DNA of 64,000 bases from positions 10,472,002-10,536,001 of the forward strand of contig NC_052102.1 in the NCBI RefSeq assembly GCF_012273895.1, given 5' to 3'. The notes below the pieces were generated by a model, which did not search any database, was not told the origin of the DNA, and worked only from the letters and a program-made list of their open reading frames with translations. The translations under genes and the position numbers were made by a program. Positions 25,448 to 38,880 of the stretch are shown one piece after another. Position 1 is the stretch's first letter. Each line of letters begins with the position of its first letter. The stretch is from Zerene cesonia. Lineage: Eukaryota; Arthropoda; Insecta; Lepidoptera; Pieridae.

Positions 25448-25655
25448 TCCTACTAATATTATAAATGCGAAAGTTTGTAAGGATGTGTGTGTGTTTGTTG
25501 CTCTTTTGCTCTTTCACTCAAAAGCTACTGAACCGATTGCAATGAAATTTGGTACGTAGACAGCTGGACAACTGGAATAACATATAGGCAATTTTTATCC
25601 CAATTATCCTACGGGATACGGACTTACGCGAGTGAAATCGCGTTGCGCAGCTAGT
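25448..25655 (+). mobile_element. Non-autonomous Helitron
   Basis: It starts TCCTACTAATATTATAAATG and ends GCGCAGCTAGT. A small internal duplication gives CTCTTTTGCTCTTTCAC. The terminal hairpin is weakened by substitutions (GCGAGTGAAATCGC). Confidence 0.85.
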
Positions 25656-26509
25656 ATTTTTATAAACCACGTCCTACGATGAAATCAGTCAAGAATTTGG
25701 CAAAATTATTATAAAACAGGCTTTAAACTTCAATGCCCAATATAAATAGAGCTGAACCTACAGCAGTTTATCGACGAAATTATAATGCGAGTGTTAACGT
25801 CACGTTTAACGACTGTTTTATGGCCGCCATTAAAATTGTTCAAGTGTTATCTTCGAGATCCCATGTCTGATGCGAATGCGATTTATAGCTGTTTCAAAGA
25901 TTTGATATGCGCCTTTATAGAATGTTTCGGTGCTTGCTGACTAGCGACTTTTAAAGTGTAATAAATAATATAAAATATATATTTATTCCTTATCAAATAA
26001 CAAGATTTGCTTAATAACAGACATTTACAGAAATTGTGATAAGTGGCACCCGTTCTAGGCTGAGTCCAAAGACTCGCCTGTTAGGCACCAGCTTCTTTCC
26101 TTATTTTAGTTAAATTAGTATGCCTTAAATTAAAATATTCTTAAATTAAAAACGTCATAATATTTATAAACTTCATTTATGAGTAGAAATGTTATGATTC
26201 GATTTGATATAATGAATTCGATTAGGTGTAGGTGTATCCGTTTTAATGGTTACTAGCCTTTCGCTCGGCTTCGCCCGTGGTTCATATATAGCTTATGACA
26301 CTCAGTGAAGTTGCAGCTTTGTTATGGTGAAAGAATATTTGATATCGGTACAGTGGTTTTTGCGTGAAAAAGTTACAAACATGCAAAAATATAAAAATAC
26401 AAAAGCCTCTGTATAATATTAGGGTACATAACTATGAGTTCGAGTTATACTATCGAGTTTCTTGTAGATTCTTGGTACAAGCGACCTTTCGATTGGAGTT
26501 TTATAAAAA

Positions 26510-26710
26510 ACTAGCTGCACCGCGCAGTTTCACCCGAGGACGAATCCACGGGCAATAGCAAGTATTTGTATAGCTCAAGTCTCATTCTGATGTATAAGCT
26601 ATATTATTGCTTAGTTTCATATAAATCCATTCAATAGTTTTTACGTGAAAGAGTAACAAACATCCATCCACCCATACTTACAAACTTTAGCATTTATATT
26701 ATTGGTAGGA
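26510..26710 (-). mobile_element. Diverged Helitron
   Basis: The plus strand starts ACTAGCTGCACCGCGCAGTT and ends near TATTGGTAGGAT. The mid block GTGAAAGAGTAACAAACATC is recognisable but the element is older than the other copies. Confidence 0.65.
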
Positions 26711-26936
26711 TATCATAGAGAGAGGACTTGACACGGAATGTCAATGTTGTCAACTTTAATGGAGGTACATGTGTAAGAAACGATATTTATTATTTATTGA
26801 GAAGTTGTCCAGAGAAATAAAAGTTTAATAAGAACAGAAAGCTCCGCAATAACTTCGCTGGGAGTTCTCGTACGTCTAGGGCTGGCATCTATCCGTTAAA
26901 CTGTTTTTAGTAATATTCTATTTACTACCATATATT

Positions 26937-27130
26937 GCGCCCCGCGGTTTCACCCGCGTAAGTCCGTATCCCGTAGGAATATCGGGATTAAAAGTTGCCT
27001 ATATGTTAATCCAGTTATCCAGCTGTCTACGTACCAAATTTCATTGCAATCGGTTTAGTAGTTTTTGCGTGAAAGAGCAACAAACACACACATCCTCACA
27101 AACTTTCGCATTCATAATATTAGTAGGATA
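26937..27130 (-). mobile_element. Helitron lacking its terminal CTAG
   Basis: The plus strand begins GCGCCCCGCGGTTTCACCCG with no ACTAGCT before it and ends ATAATATTAGTAGGAT. The body is very close to the consensus, so this is a young copy with a 3' end truncated or replaced. Confidence 0.8.
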
Positions 27131-27656
27131 GGATGATTGCAAGCACATTTTCTATTTCATTGGGTAATATTTTTATTATCGCATTATGACGACCCTATTT
27201 TCCACCTACAAACTTTCCATGTACACGCTCCTTACGGAACATATTCTTATGAGTTTGTATTATTTTTTATACAAATTTAAGTCTAATAAATGTCTCGATA
27301 CAAATACCTCAATCCCTCATATTGACGTCTTTTTATCAAGACTTATCATAGGGTTAATTTTAACCGGCTTCAACAAAAGGTTCAGAATTCGACTGCATAT
27401 TCTTTGTTGCATAACTGTTTACTGAGTGAGATTTTGATGATTAATAATCCAAATTTGATCTAGTTCTAACAATTTGAAGGCATTGATAACGAGATAGATT
27501 CATTTTTCACTAAATCAATGATGTACAAGCAATTTTATTGCAAGTATATAAAATATATGAAAAGATCGATTTAATAAATTGACTAGGCTATCAATTAAAC
27601 AACTAATTGACTAGTAGGTAGTCAGTCGACACATAGCAAAATAAGTATTAGAAAAC

Positions 27657-27824
27657 TGTGACAGATCTAGAAATTAAAATCTTTTAACGGGGAGACTTAG
27701 TGACAGTCGGGTTAATAATATAATGAATAAATTGCGTTTAAAATCCGTTAAAAAGTCTTTAATTTCTAAATGTATAATACTCGCGTAAAATCAAACACAA
27801 GAAAATACTATGTGACAGGTCTAG
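27657..27824 (+). mobile_element. Second relic of the hammerhead-motif retroelement
   Basis: GTCGGGTTAATAATATAATG and TCAAACACAAGAAAATACTA match the relic at 21,390-21,475. This copy lacks the GAACACT stem and the GAAAC but retains a 36-bp block absent from the first. It is bounded by near-identical 14-mers, TGTGACAGATCTAG and TGTGACAGGTCTAG, and contains an imperfect inverted repeat (27,669-27,690 with 27,745-27,767). Confidence 0.5.
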
Positions 27825-28912
27825 TAACAGCGACGCGTGGTATCGACCGCAGGTTTTGAGAAGTGGGTAGCGGAGTCTCTTATCTCTTATCACTAATGCG
27901 ACGGTAATGGTCAACTAATCGCTTGGTAATTGCCTTTTCTGCGTAGCGTCGAGTTATGATTTTTTTTTGTTAGCTGGCGGTACGTTAATATGTCGCTGAG
28001 GTGTTTTAAGTGGGCCTATTTTTGTTCTAGAATCTAGATTATCTCTTAATTAAAATACTGTTACTTCTAGCTGGAAATTGGATAATTTTTTACGGGTTTA
28101 ATGTTGTGATCTACCAGTTACTGTAATAGTGGGTTTTTCACAAATTTCCACAATTTTACAGGTGTAGTAGGAGGCATACATACATTGTGTCCTGCGGGTT
28201 CATCCGTGTTTTTCCTTTGAATAAAAAGGCTAATTGTTCCGTGGGTATTTCGTAATAAAAATTAGCCCAAGTTGCTCCTTATTATATTATTTAATTAGAA
28301 GCTTCTTGGGCTGCTATCAGGCTAGTGAAAGTCCTATCAAAGTTGGTCCAGCTGTTCCAGAGAACAGCCGGTATAAACAGACGGACAGAAGAATATATCT
28401 TTGTATCAGAACGTGTATAAATCCACATGCATTAAGTAACATTGTAATATTACAATCAGACACTGAATTTTATTTTATTAGTATGGATTTAACTAAGAGC
28501 GCTAGATGGCGCTGTTAAAGTTTCCATACCTTATAATATTTAAATCATTATTCAGTAACTCAGCAATAAATGTTTTATTCTCAATTGTTTTATCTCTAAA
28601 ACAGCCGTAAGATATCGCTTCCAACAACCTAAACCGCACCAGCATATAAATGAGCGATTTATAAATTATCCTTAATGGATATCAAACAAAACAAGATAAT
28701 GACTCGGGTTTTCCCGTAATCGCTTTGTAATTGGTTAATGAAAGCGCGTAAAAGCTGTTATTGCAGTGGAGTATGCGACGCGTGCAGAAGATTGCAGTGA
28801 GCGCCCGTGACTCAATTGTTCTACGTATTGATGACGCGGCTCTGATGACGGCCTGAACGCCACCTGAATGTTGACGTTTTGCGACGGGTTTCGCTTTTAG
28901 GTTATGTTTTAT

Positions 28913-29082
28913 ACTAGATTAACTGCGCCCCGCGGTTTCACCCGCGTAACTCTCCGTAGGAATATCGGGATAAAAAGTTGCCTATATGTTATTACAGTTG
29001 TCCAGCTGTCTACGTACCAAACATTGCAATCGGATCGGTAGTTTTTGCGTGAAAGAGCAACAAACACTAATAATAGTAGGAT
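28913..29082 (-). mobile_element. Helitron with internal deletions
   Basis: AACTGCGCCCCGCGGTTTCA at 28921 and AATAGTAGGAT near 29,076 mark the ends. The ACAAACTTTCGCATTT block is missing. A second, unrelated repeat fragment follows at about 29,090-29,285 (ATACCAAATTTCATCCAAAA). Confidence 0.75.
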
Positions 29083-31257
29083 TTCTGCCTGCGGCTTCGC
29101 ACGTCAAAAGTAGAGATGGTCAAACGATTTTCCCCGGATAAGTCCCGTGGGATTTTGGGCATGAAAACTATACTATGTCCTTTCTTGTCTTAAACTATCT
29201 ATATACCAAATTTCATCCAAAACGGTTCAGTGGTTTAGACGGAAAAAGATACAGACAGGCAGTGCTACTTTCGCATTTATAATAAAGGTAACTTCTTAGT
29301 GAAACTGTGTCAATATATGTTAATAAAACTCGGAAAGAATCATTAAAGCCTTACAAAACTCACCATTTTGTATAATTTCATGTGTATCTTTTATTTATAC
29401 AATGATACGTTATTGCATAACTTTTAATGTAGATAAACACACAGGAATAAAATTAAAATGGCCTCCGATCGTAAGACAAGTTTTTCAGACTAGTTTACGT
29501 AGGATTAGTCTTCTAAATGCATAAAGTTTTTTTATACAATTTGGCTGTAGGCCAAGGGTAATTTATACAATTGTAATTGACACATTGAGTCATTGGATTG
29601 TAATATGTCAAACTAGCTTTCCGGCTTAAAAAAGTATATTAAATCGGTCCGTTTAAAATGTTATCCAAAGAAATCGTTTGCATACAAACACAAAAACAAA
29701 CATACAGATGAAGCGTGAATAATAAAAATGTTTCAATAAAAAAACTGAAATAAAATATAAAATATATTGTCTATAACCGGATGTGCAGTTGCAACATTTT
29801 AGGCGGCCCCAGCACGCATCGCGCCCGTGGCAATATTAATCGTTTTATTAATTAAGTTTTTAATACGTTATACTTTTTAGACATATTATATTCGAATAGT
29901 TTAACTTATAAAATTTATGATTAAATCCTGTTTATCAACCGACTTCCAAAAAAGGAAGGAGAGAAGAAGGAGGCTTTTTTTTAACTCCCTCAATATGAAT
30001 ATCAAATGCTCATGACAAGTAATATAATACACCTGCACTATGTCAAAACTTTTCGAAATCAAGGTGGTGGAAAACACAAAATGGAGTCAGGAAGTTACTA
30101 AATTTAAATTCAATGTTATTTTCATTGGTAAAACGCAATTCATTCATAAATAATTAATTATTTTAACTATCCTAATAGGTTCGTTTGTCCTAATATGTAA
30201 TTAGGAGCGTGGATCGTGGTCACCAGACCACAAAACCGCGTTTTATATGACTCATTTTAATTTCATAATAAATAATGATCACAGAAAAAAGAGAACAACA
30301 AAGATTAATAAAAATGAAAGAAATTATCAATCTGTAAAATACCATTACAAATAACACACATGTAGAAAATATGTAAAAAAACCAAACGAAAGAGGCGCTT
30401 ATGAAGGTCTTATCTTATTAAAGCGGAAACAAATTGCTTAAAAGTTAGCCTGATACGTCATTGGATTTTACGCAGTGCGTCTGAATTTTTTATTAAGTTC
30501 TGGTTTTCAAATTTCGCGGTACAATTATTTTAATTTATGGTTATGTCCGTTTTGAAAAACCCCAATCTTAATGGAGGCTTGTTCGAATTAAACTCGAATC
30601 ATATGTATTCAAGTGAATATTCATTACTTTTTTATTATAAAGTTCATTCAAATAAAACTTCAGTCTATACATTTAGCCAACGTGTATATTGTAAATTACA
30701 AACAACGATTGAAGACGCGCGAAATTCAAATTTGGACTTTTTAAAATAGTTCGTAAATTCAGGCAAAGGACAAAGTTCATACAGCCAAGTCATCGCGGTA
30801 TTGACATTAAAACAGCCAGCCAGTCCCCAAAAAATTGTTTATCTTTCACAAGAAATAATAACAAACGCTAGTGCTGGCCGACGGATTTAAAAATAAATGA
30901 ACAACAACAAGATTTTTTTGTTATTCAAAAACGCGAAAACATCGCGGCAAGCTGTGATAGCAAAAAATGAAAACACATTAAATCCCAATCTAGATTCGCA
31001 ATATGTTTTTAATCTTGAATGAATAATGAATCCGGATTGCGTCGGTTATTTGATGGTTTGCTGTCTGCTGCCGGATTATCTAGACTTTAAATGTTATTGA
31101 AAATATAAAAAACTTTAACTGACTAGCGGTCTCCCCCAGCTTTGCCCACGCCCACGGTACATTTTATGTTATAGCCTTTTTTGTACTCTGGAATCACCTA
31201 CACAGTCAACTGTAAAAATTTTTGAAATCTGTCCAGTACATTTAGAAATGAAACACT

Positions 31258-31320
31258 TTTAACGGATTTTAAACGCGATTTATTCATAATATTATTTAAC
31301 TCGACGCCGGCGTCGTCGTC
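31258..31320 (-). mobile_element. Third relic of the hammerhead-motif retroelement
   Basis: Read on the minus strand, GTCGAGTTAAATAATATTAT, then GAATAAATCGCGTTTAAAAT and CCGTTAAAAG match the two other relics. A 14-bp perfect palindrome, CGACGCCGGCGTCG (31302-31315), occupies the place of the stem and GAAACGTC. Confidence 0.5.
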
Positions 31321-31349
31321 GGTCGGGCTAAATCTTGAGATTAGCGCGT

Positions 31350-31690
31350 TCAAAAAAACAAAGATACAGAACAAACTAACTGTAATGAATATGACTGATT
31401 GGGATAGGATTTGGCCCTGTCTGCTTCCATTGGGCTAAAGTAGGAAGTTCCAGGTCCAGGCAAGGCATACAGGCAAGTCGGAATAACTTGGGATCTAGTT
31501 GAAAACCAGCGCCAGGCCAACGCCTGGCACAAGCTGAACTAGATCCTTTTTGGCGATATTGTGGGACACGCTATTGTTGTATTTCTTTTCTTTGCTATTA
31601 TTATTTACTTTTGTTTTTAGTTGTTTATTTTATTATTTTTCATTTTATCTGTGTTTTTGTGTTTCATGTCGCCAAATAAATGTTTTTTCT
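31350..31690 (+). repeat. Probable retroelement 3' tail
   Basis: The segment GCCAACGCCTGGCACAAGCT, then AACTAGATCC, a long T-rich stretch and CAAATAAATGTTTTTTCTTT looks like the untranslated tail of a non-LTR element, with AATAAA and a simple-repeat end. The minus-strand open frame over it (60 codons) shows no known domain. Confidence 0.4.
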
Positions 31691-33104
31691 TTCTATATAC
31701 GTGGTATATAATATATACTAGTTATCTAACCGCACGAGCCATGAGCATAAATATGAGTTCAGACGCGAGCACGATGGCAATACAACCATTACCATGACCC
31801 ACATACACACATGCTATCTATTAATTGTCGTGCATTGTTTATTTGGATCTCTTTATCAGCTTAACGATTATTTATCGAGTAATCTGGGTTATTGCAGTGA
31901 TGAGACGTCAGTACAGAAGTGTGACGTGTGCCGCAAGGGATTTTCGTATTATCAGCCTTTGATACGAAATTTTAATGAGTTGTCGATTTTTTTTTTTTGG
32001 TCTTTTACCGTGGGAGACATAGAATTGTATACGAAAAGTGTATTTCTTTTTCAACCTCTGTTGGTATCAGATAATCAGATCTACTAACAGAAAGAAAAAC
32101 TGTCGGAATGACAATAATTGTTCTCCCCCACTAAAAATGGGTGTTCGTATATACTTACAAACAGTAGGATTAGATGTACAGCACAGTTAAAAGGTATGTG
32201 TGTTTCAGGATGAAAGATATGTGGAAAGATGTATGGATGTTTGTTACTTTTTTGACGCAAAACAGCTTATCGTATCTGTATGTAATTTGGTACAGATATA
32301 GATGACGCCGCGGGCTACAGCTAGTTGCAGATACACCAACCAGTATCACTTCCCGTAACGTAGCCGCGTAACGCGTCTAATACTTATTAGAGAGCACAAT
32401 TAACAATTACGATTCGCCTCACTCAGTCCTCCATTGTTCAATACCGTCGTTTATTCAAGTCATTCGATTTTCTGTGTTAATTTCATGCGACCTTCACGAT
32501 GCATTGTGTGTGATTAACTATAACATTGTTAGTGAAATTTTTATATTTCATGCGTTCTGTTGTTATTATTATATCGATAACACGCTTTGATACTTTCTAA
32601 GTTTACGACGGCATTGAACATTGAGAGTACCGAGTTAAAAGACATTAACGTGTGCTTTATTGCATATTTATTGAGATTTTAGATAGCTAGAAACAAGAAA
32701 AACTCGCCACTGAAGAGAGTCTTTAATTGATAGCGTCTAACCCATTTGACGAAAACCAGTATCACGCAGATACCGGATCTGTGGCGCGTTTCTAATACAG
32801 TATGAGATATGTTGAAGCCATTCACCTGCTATTTAGTTATTTACTCCACAGCAGGTCGTCAGCCTTTTATAAATTGCGATAATACTGTGTTTGCAGTGGC
32901 GAGCTGCGTGGGCGGACGATCGACGTCCATTCAGATTAGGTTCAAGTGTGCACACGGGCTTTGATGGACTGGCATTTTGTGTTTCCACCATAGTTCTTTC
33001 TATATGACTGGCTCGCTCGTTTGACCCCAGTTTAGTTAGATTTAATATTTTTTTAAAGTAACTGTTGTAAATACAAGTGCATCTAATAGTTGTCTGTATA
33101 GTAT

Positions 33105-33305
33105 ACTAGCTGCGCCCCGCGGTTTCACCCGCGTAAGTCCGTATCCCGTAGGAATATCGTGATAAAAAGTTGCCTATATGTTATTCCAGTTGTCCAGCTG
33201 TCTACGTACTAAATTTCATTGCAATCAGTTCAGTAGTTTTTGCGTGAACGAGCAACAAACATACACACATGCTTACAAACTTTCGCATTTATAATATTAA
33301 GCAGG
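33105..33305 (-). mobile_element. Non-autonomous Helitron
   Basis: The plus strand starts ACTAGCTGCGCCCCGCGGTT and ends ATAATATTAAGCAGGAT. It is close to the consensus, with the terminal hairpin intact. Confidence 0.85.
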
Positions 33306-36300
33306 ATTGTTTGTCATCTTTGAATTACTTACTTTTTACTACAAAAGTGCTTAGTGCCGTTTGAATAACTACTAAAAAAGGTACAACATGAAAAAACGAG
33401 TCTGCTATATCAATATTAACATAACTTATCATATTATCATCTATTCGACATTGCAGCTCCGCCTAACAATAAAACTCAAAAGTTAAAATAAAGTTGAATA
33501 AACTGACTACTTAGAATTCAAAATGCAAAATTATCTGTTGTTGACAGGGCGGGTTAAAGCTTTTAATTGAAGGGATTAAATAATGATATTTAACCAGATA
33601 AGTACTTTTAACTTCTCTCTTTATTCTTTTTAAAGCAGAGTAAATGTAGATTTATTATCATTACATATTTTTAAATGACACAGTTTTCTTTATGAATATC
33701 ATCTAACATTCATGGATTGGCTAGCACTAGCCTATCATACAGCGAAAAAGCGTCTTTTCTTTTGTTTGATTTACGCGACTATTAGAAATTACAATTAATA
33801 AAATCGATAACTACCCAATTTCCAAGTCAATTAATATTTCAATAAGTATATACAATTGTAGACGGCTAAAAATATCATCAACATTATTTCAACTCGTATT
33901 TACGCGGCACATCTGCGTACACAAAAAGATCTGCTTCTATTTAAATAATTGCGTTACCTGACATAGCCACACTTAATATACAAAAATACGAGTCGGAGCG
34001 AGCGTTAATTTAAATTTGTAATCGCTCACGTGGAAAGACACGATGGCGAACAACAGTATTTTATTCAATTCCTGACCCATTATTGTAATGCGTTACGTAA
34101 CTATCGTCTTTATATTCGCATGGAGAATGAGATTCGATTGTAGTTTCGTTTTTGGTTGTGATTTTGAATGTAATGTTGTTGTAAACGGAATGATTAAGAG
34201 CATTGTGGCATTTTAGCATTTTTGTAATATGACTTCTTATAGTATATATTACAGTAGTATAATATACTTGCTGGTACGAACGTGTCACTTGCGTGGCTAA
34301 AACTAGGGCCCGGATAAAACTAGCCTGTGGCTAATCCAGATAATCTATGTCTGTACCAAGCTTCGTGCAGATACGATCTGTTTTCGGATATAATCCATAC
34401 ATCTATCCATCCATAATCACACACTTTCGCGTTTATAACATTGTTTATTAATTGCAGTAATCATAAAAAAAAACTTGTTTTCAATTGGCATTTAATTTTC
34501 TCCAATAAAACAAAGTTGTATCTACACAAACTCAACTTCAAACATATATTTATTGACAAATTTAAATCATAAAAATATAAAATCATTTACCACCAGTTCG
34601 TATAGCGTTCTAGCAAAGAGCACCCAATAAACTGTGCAGCTATAATTTTAAAATCATTGAAATTTAACACAATTTCTCATTTGTGTATCAAATTACGTGG
34701 ATTTCCAACATCCACATATTCATTCATTCTGTAGGAAGCTCCGTGAACTAATATATTTTTAAAAACGTTTTAAATTAAGTCCTACCAAGCTGAGGAATTT
34801 TATGCATCTCAAGGATCAACTAAATATCAAATAAAACTCTAAATTTTGGCTTTTTGTTATGCTTGATCATAATTATTGTATTCATGTTAGTTATTAGTAA
34901 AGTAAATTGACAAACATACATACCGGCTTATATTAAATCATCAGAAAGCAAACATGGTGCGTTTATCAACAATAAACATTAATAACTAGGTATTATAATT
35001 TTCAATAGGAATTGAACTTTAACCATCCTTTTATTGCATTGATAATGTATATCGTTGTTTTTTTATTGAATTTCATATTATATAACGTATAATTAGCATA
35101 ACTTTATGCTTTGCTATATATTAATTGATATCTGAGGTCGCGGTGCACCCCAGGGTAATGAACTCGGCCCACTGTTATATAAATGATACGCTGTTGAGTC
35201 GTTCACCACGCTCACTGTAGGGGGTACAGCCTACGTCATTTATCTAGATGAAATGCAACATGTGTATCTAATTCACGTTTAGTTATCTATCAAAACGGAT
35301 TGTTTACAATATGATTTAAATATAATAAACGCTATACGCCTACCCAAGTAGTTGCAGTTACAGTTATTATTCCATCAAATAGCGTTATCAGCTGTTGCTG
35401 TCACTAAACAATTATAACGTCCTATCTTAAACATTAATTACTCAATGTTTTAGGTTACTTACTGCGTGCAATGATCTGTATGTTAAAGCCTAGCATTTAT
35501 TGCTTGGAGATAAAAGCGTATTTCGCATTGCATTGCAATTGTTTACTTTGTGTGCTATCGTTCTCGATCTATGAAATTAATGCAAAAACGCATCTAATGA
35601 AGCTAACAATGCACAAGGATAAAATACTGTGTAATTATGGTCTATTGAACATAAATATTCTTGGCAGAAAATGACGATAATGCTGCGGTGCTTTTAATTG
35701 ACATTCAATGGTTTTTTTATTAAATACTTATTAGTTTATGGATTGAATATCAAACGTCTTATTATTTGTTTATTAATCTATTATATTTAAAGGACATTTT
35801 ACAGTGCATTATTTTGAAAGAGACGATAATCTTCCTTTCTGAACATTTCAAAGCCCAGCTTAATAATATATTGATTATAATTTTTGAACGTAGGCATCAT
35901 GTGTATCTGATAAGTGCTAATACAGTAATTTATTGTTTATTATGAACGTTATACGATACGAAAATATACTGTATTATTCAAAAATGAATTAATCATATCA
36001 ACAGTACTCAATATATATATATATTAAAAAGAAAAATAAAATTTTACAATAAAAATAATCTTATCGAAATATATTTTAAAACTCGCTTTATAATTGGTTA
36101 TCAATGTATTTAAAGGTGTAACGATAGAGGCCAGGTGTTTATCGATAGTAGATTTTATTTGATGCGTCTAATCTCTGAGCCATGTATCGAATTGCCCAGC
36201 CGCCGAATTTTCCGATCCCAGCCAATTCCTATATTTCCGTCGTAAATTCTTTCTTTATTCTATAAGCTGGCAACACTGTTGTAATGATATAACACTGCGT

Positions 36301-38878
36301 ATCTTAGTGGGCGGTGGTAATTGCTTAGCATCAGGCAACCCACCAGCTCGGTACCCTACGTCTTCTGTTTTCGATATCGGAGCAAATGTGTACTCCGTGC
36401 GTAGAGCATCTCGGCTCAGCATAAATATCACTCTGATGACATAAATATGGCAGAATATATGCGAATTTCGCTTGATACCTCTAGTTTATATTTCTTTTTT
36501 ATTGTCTTGAGAGGAGATAACGTAAAAAAATAATTATTATACTTTAAACAAACCTTATTACATTTTATAACAATTGTCACCAAAAGCCTCTAGAGACTTT
36601 TCTAATATTTATGGAATACATCGCGTTTTCGCAAACCTATCTCACATTATCCATACAATGGACTAACAAGATATAGTATCGCACTCAGTGTAATCGCTTA
36701 TCCATTCCCATCAATATTGTTGTGTCAGCGGATTACGTAACAGCCTTCGAATTGCGAGCCCAAGGACGCATTTTATTTGTGAACTTTATCGCCTACATTG
36801 CGAATGTATGTGTATTCCGCGAAATGTTATCTATATCTATGAGTCACTGGACGATTGATATGTCTGTCCCTACGTCATCAGTCATGACCAGCAAAAGATA
36901 GCTTGTAATAAAAACATAAGAACTCTGTAGCAAACCTTCCTTCCAGATTCCAGAAGCTAAGATTATCTTACTAATATGATGAGTTTTAAGTAATATATAC
37001 ATGTAATGTTATGAAGGTAAACCAGCAAATACGTCATTTGAAGGTAACGAACTAGTGGCCCTCAAATGATCGGTTTTATCAATACTTGTTCTTAAGACAG
37101 ATGAATTACTGGAAAATTCAATTGCACTTAGTTAAAAGTTAAAAGACAATTGAAACAAAATGAACCATGATGACCAAGATTTCTATTTTGTACTTTTTGA
37201 TTCATCATCGACCACTGAAACAAATTAAATTTAAAGTATTATGTATTGAATAAAACGAAACTCATGCTTGATTTTGTAATAAGTTATAATCTATATCACT
37301 GTTTCTTACGTCGTAAACCGTATATTAATATTAATATCAAAATTTATTATATTGTAATGAATTTTATTATTGAAAATATGATGAAAAACATGTAACTCAT
37401 ACAATATTTATAATATTTTTGTATCATCATCATTATCAAAAAAATCATCATGTAAACGCTTAAACTTCTTGCAATGCACATTATTCCTACATAATCCGTA
37501 TCAAAACCAATAATTCCCGCCGCTTTTCGGTCAAATGCACCCATATCCGGTAAAATCTTGATCTTTAATTCGAATATTTATACAATCCTTGCCTTGACTT
37601 CGCTCATATTTAAAACGAATCTTAAAGAGGGTGAATATTTTACAAGTCTGAATAAACCAACGAAATCACGTAAGAATCGTTGAACAAATATCATGATTAT
37701 ACTTTCTACGATTAAACTGTCGTGCCTACATAAACAACATTATATAAGAGGAGTAGATTTCCGCCTTTTTTTTTTATAGTGGGGAAATCTTGCATAGATA
37801 CCAACGGCCCCCGGGGATGGAGCCGTGGGTTATGTCGGATTCTTACCGACCAAAACCCCACTGTGTTCCGTCGAGCCACTTGGGTGAGGGGGCCACGGGA
37901 GCTGGTTAAAATTCATCCGCGACAAGTAGATTTCCGCCTGCGGATTTGCTCTCGTGTAGTGAGTTCTGGTGGCCTGCCATAACGTCTTAAAGTAGTAGTT
38001 ATACAATGTGGGAAATTGGAAGTGATGGCGCTAGACCTATCTGTCATTTTCTTTCGCTGGAATTACTCCAAATTTAAGATCATAGTACCTACATGATATG
38101 TAGTAGACCAAGCGAAATGTAATCACCAATCGTGATGAACTATTTAATATGATTGTCATCGTCAGCCATATATATCTGTAACGGTGTGAGACCACACTTA
38201 TATTTCAGGTAAATTATTTTCCTAAATTTACGAACTTGTGCTTCCAGCTTCTATCTAATGTTAATTAAATCTAATTCTGAACTTCTTATGACGTTCGTAA
38301 TTGTAAAAATTACTTTCACAATTGCTTGAACGTTATATTAACAAAAGTAAAATGTTTATATCAACTCTCACGCCACCCAAAATTATAATTCGTTGTACCA
38401 ATCGGAAGTATTAGTTCATCGTATTGCGCTCTGCGTACAATACTTTACGATCTGATGGCAATCTTGCTTACTCACAGTTGTGTTCAGAATTGTGATGTAT
38501 TGCTTAAGGCGGTTCAAGGTCGTCTTATCGCTACACATGAATAATTGACTATGTAAACATCTGAATATAAACGGCTATACATCGTTCTGTCTTAGGTAAT
38601 TGATACTTGAATTAACATGAGATTATAAAGAGAGGATTCTGTATCTAATTTACGAGTGCTTATGAGAATGAGTGTAACTAATCAATCGTTTCTGTTCCCT
38701 TTTTATTGTTATGAAACATAAAGCTCTAAATGTCGTACCTAGCCTGTAGAAGTAAATTGATTTGCTTTCTTTCAGTTTAATCAAAATAAGACCTTATACT
38801 GTTTATCCAACGTTTAAAATAGGTTCATAGCAATATAGGTACCGTAAGCCCAGCCTAACGATCCCGTGTTGTTGACAG
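33306..38878. other. AT-rich non-coding region upstream of NFAT exon 1
   Basis: There is no supportable coding exon. Because the first NFAT coding exon follows a splice acceptor, at least one 5' untranslated exon and the promoter should lie upstream, possibly here. I could not pick them out by eye. A GC-rich repeat fragment lies at 37,742-37,982 and an inverted repeat fragment at 36,310-36,352. Confidence 0.5.
37742..37982 (+). repeat. GC-rich interspersed repeat fragment
   Basis: The block ATAGTGGGGAAATCTTGCAT, then ACCGACCAAAACCCCACTGT and GGGTGAGGGGGCCACGGGAG is much more GC-rich than its surroundings. From memory it resembles a transposon fragment common in Lepidoptera. The 67-codon frame over it has no domain. 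Confidence 0.45.
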
Positions 38879-38880
38879 GC

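Larger units (their letters stand above)
29286..33104. other. AT-rich non-coding region with decayed repeats
   Basis: There is no supportable exon. The inverted retroelement relic (31,258-31,320) and a T-rich element tail (31,350-31,690) lie here. A small GC-richer patch occurs near 32,895-32,960. Confidence 0.55.

Noticed and set aside
31794..32087. 97-codon plus-strand frame
   Set aside because: It has an AT-rich composition, no family recognised and a phenylalanine/tryptophan tail from a poly-T tract. It looks like a chance frame.
36002..36022. Short TA run as a possible regulatory TATA element
   Set aside because: It is a simple dinucleotide repeat with no associated gene start.
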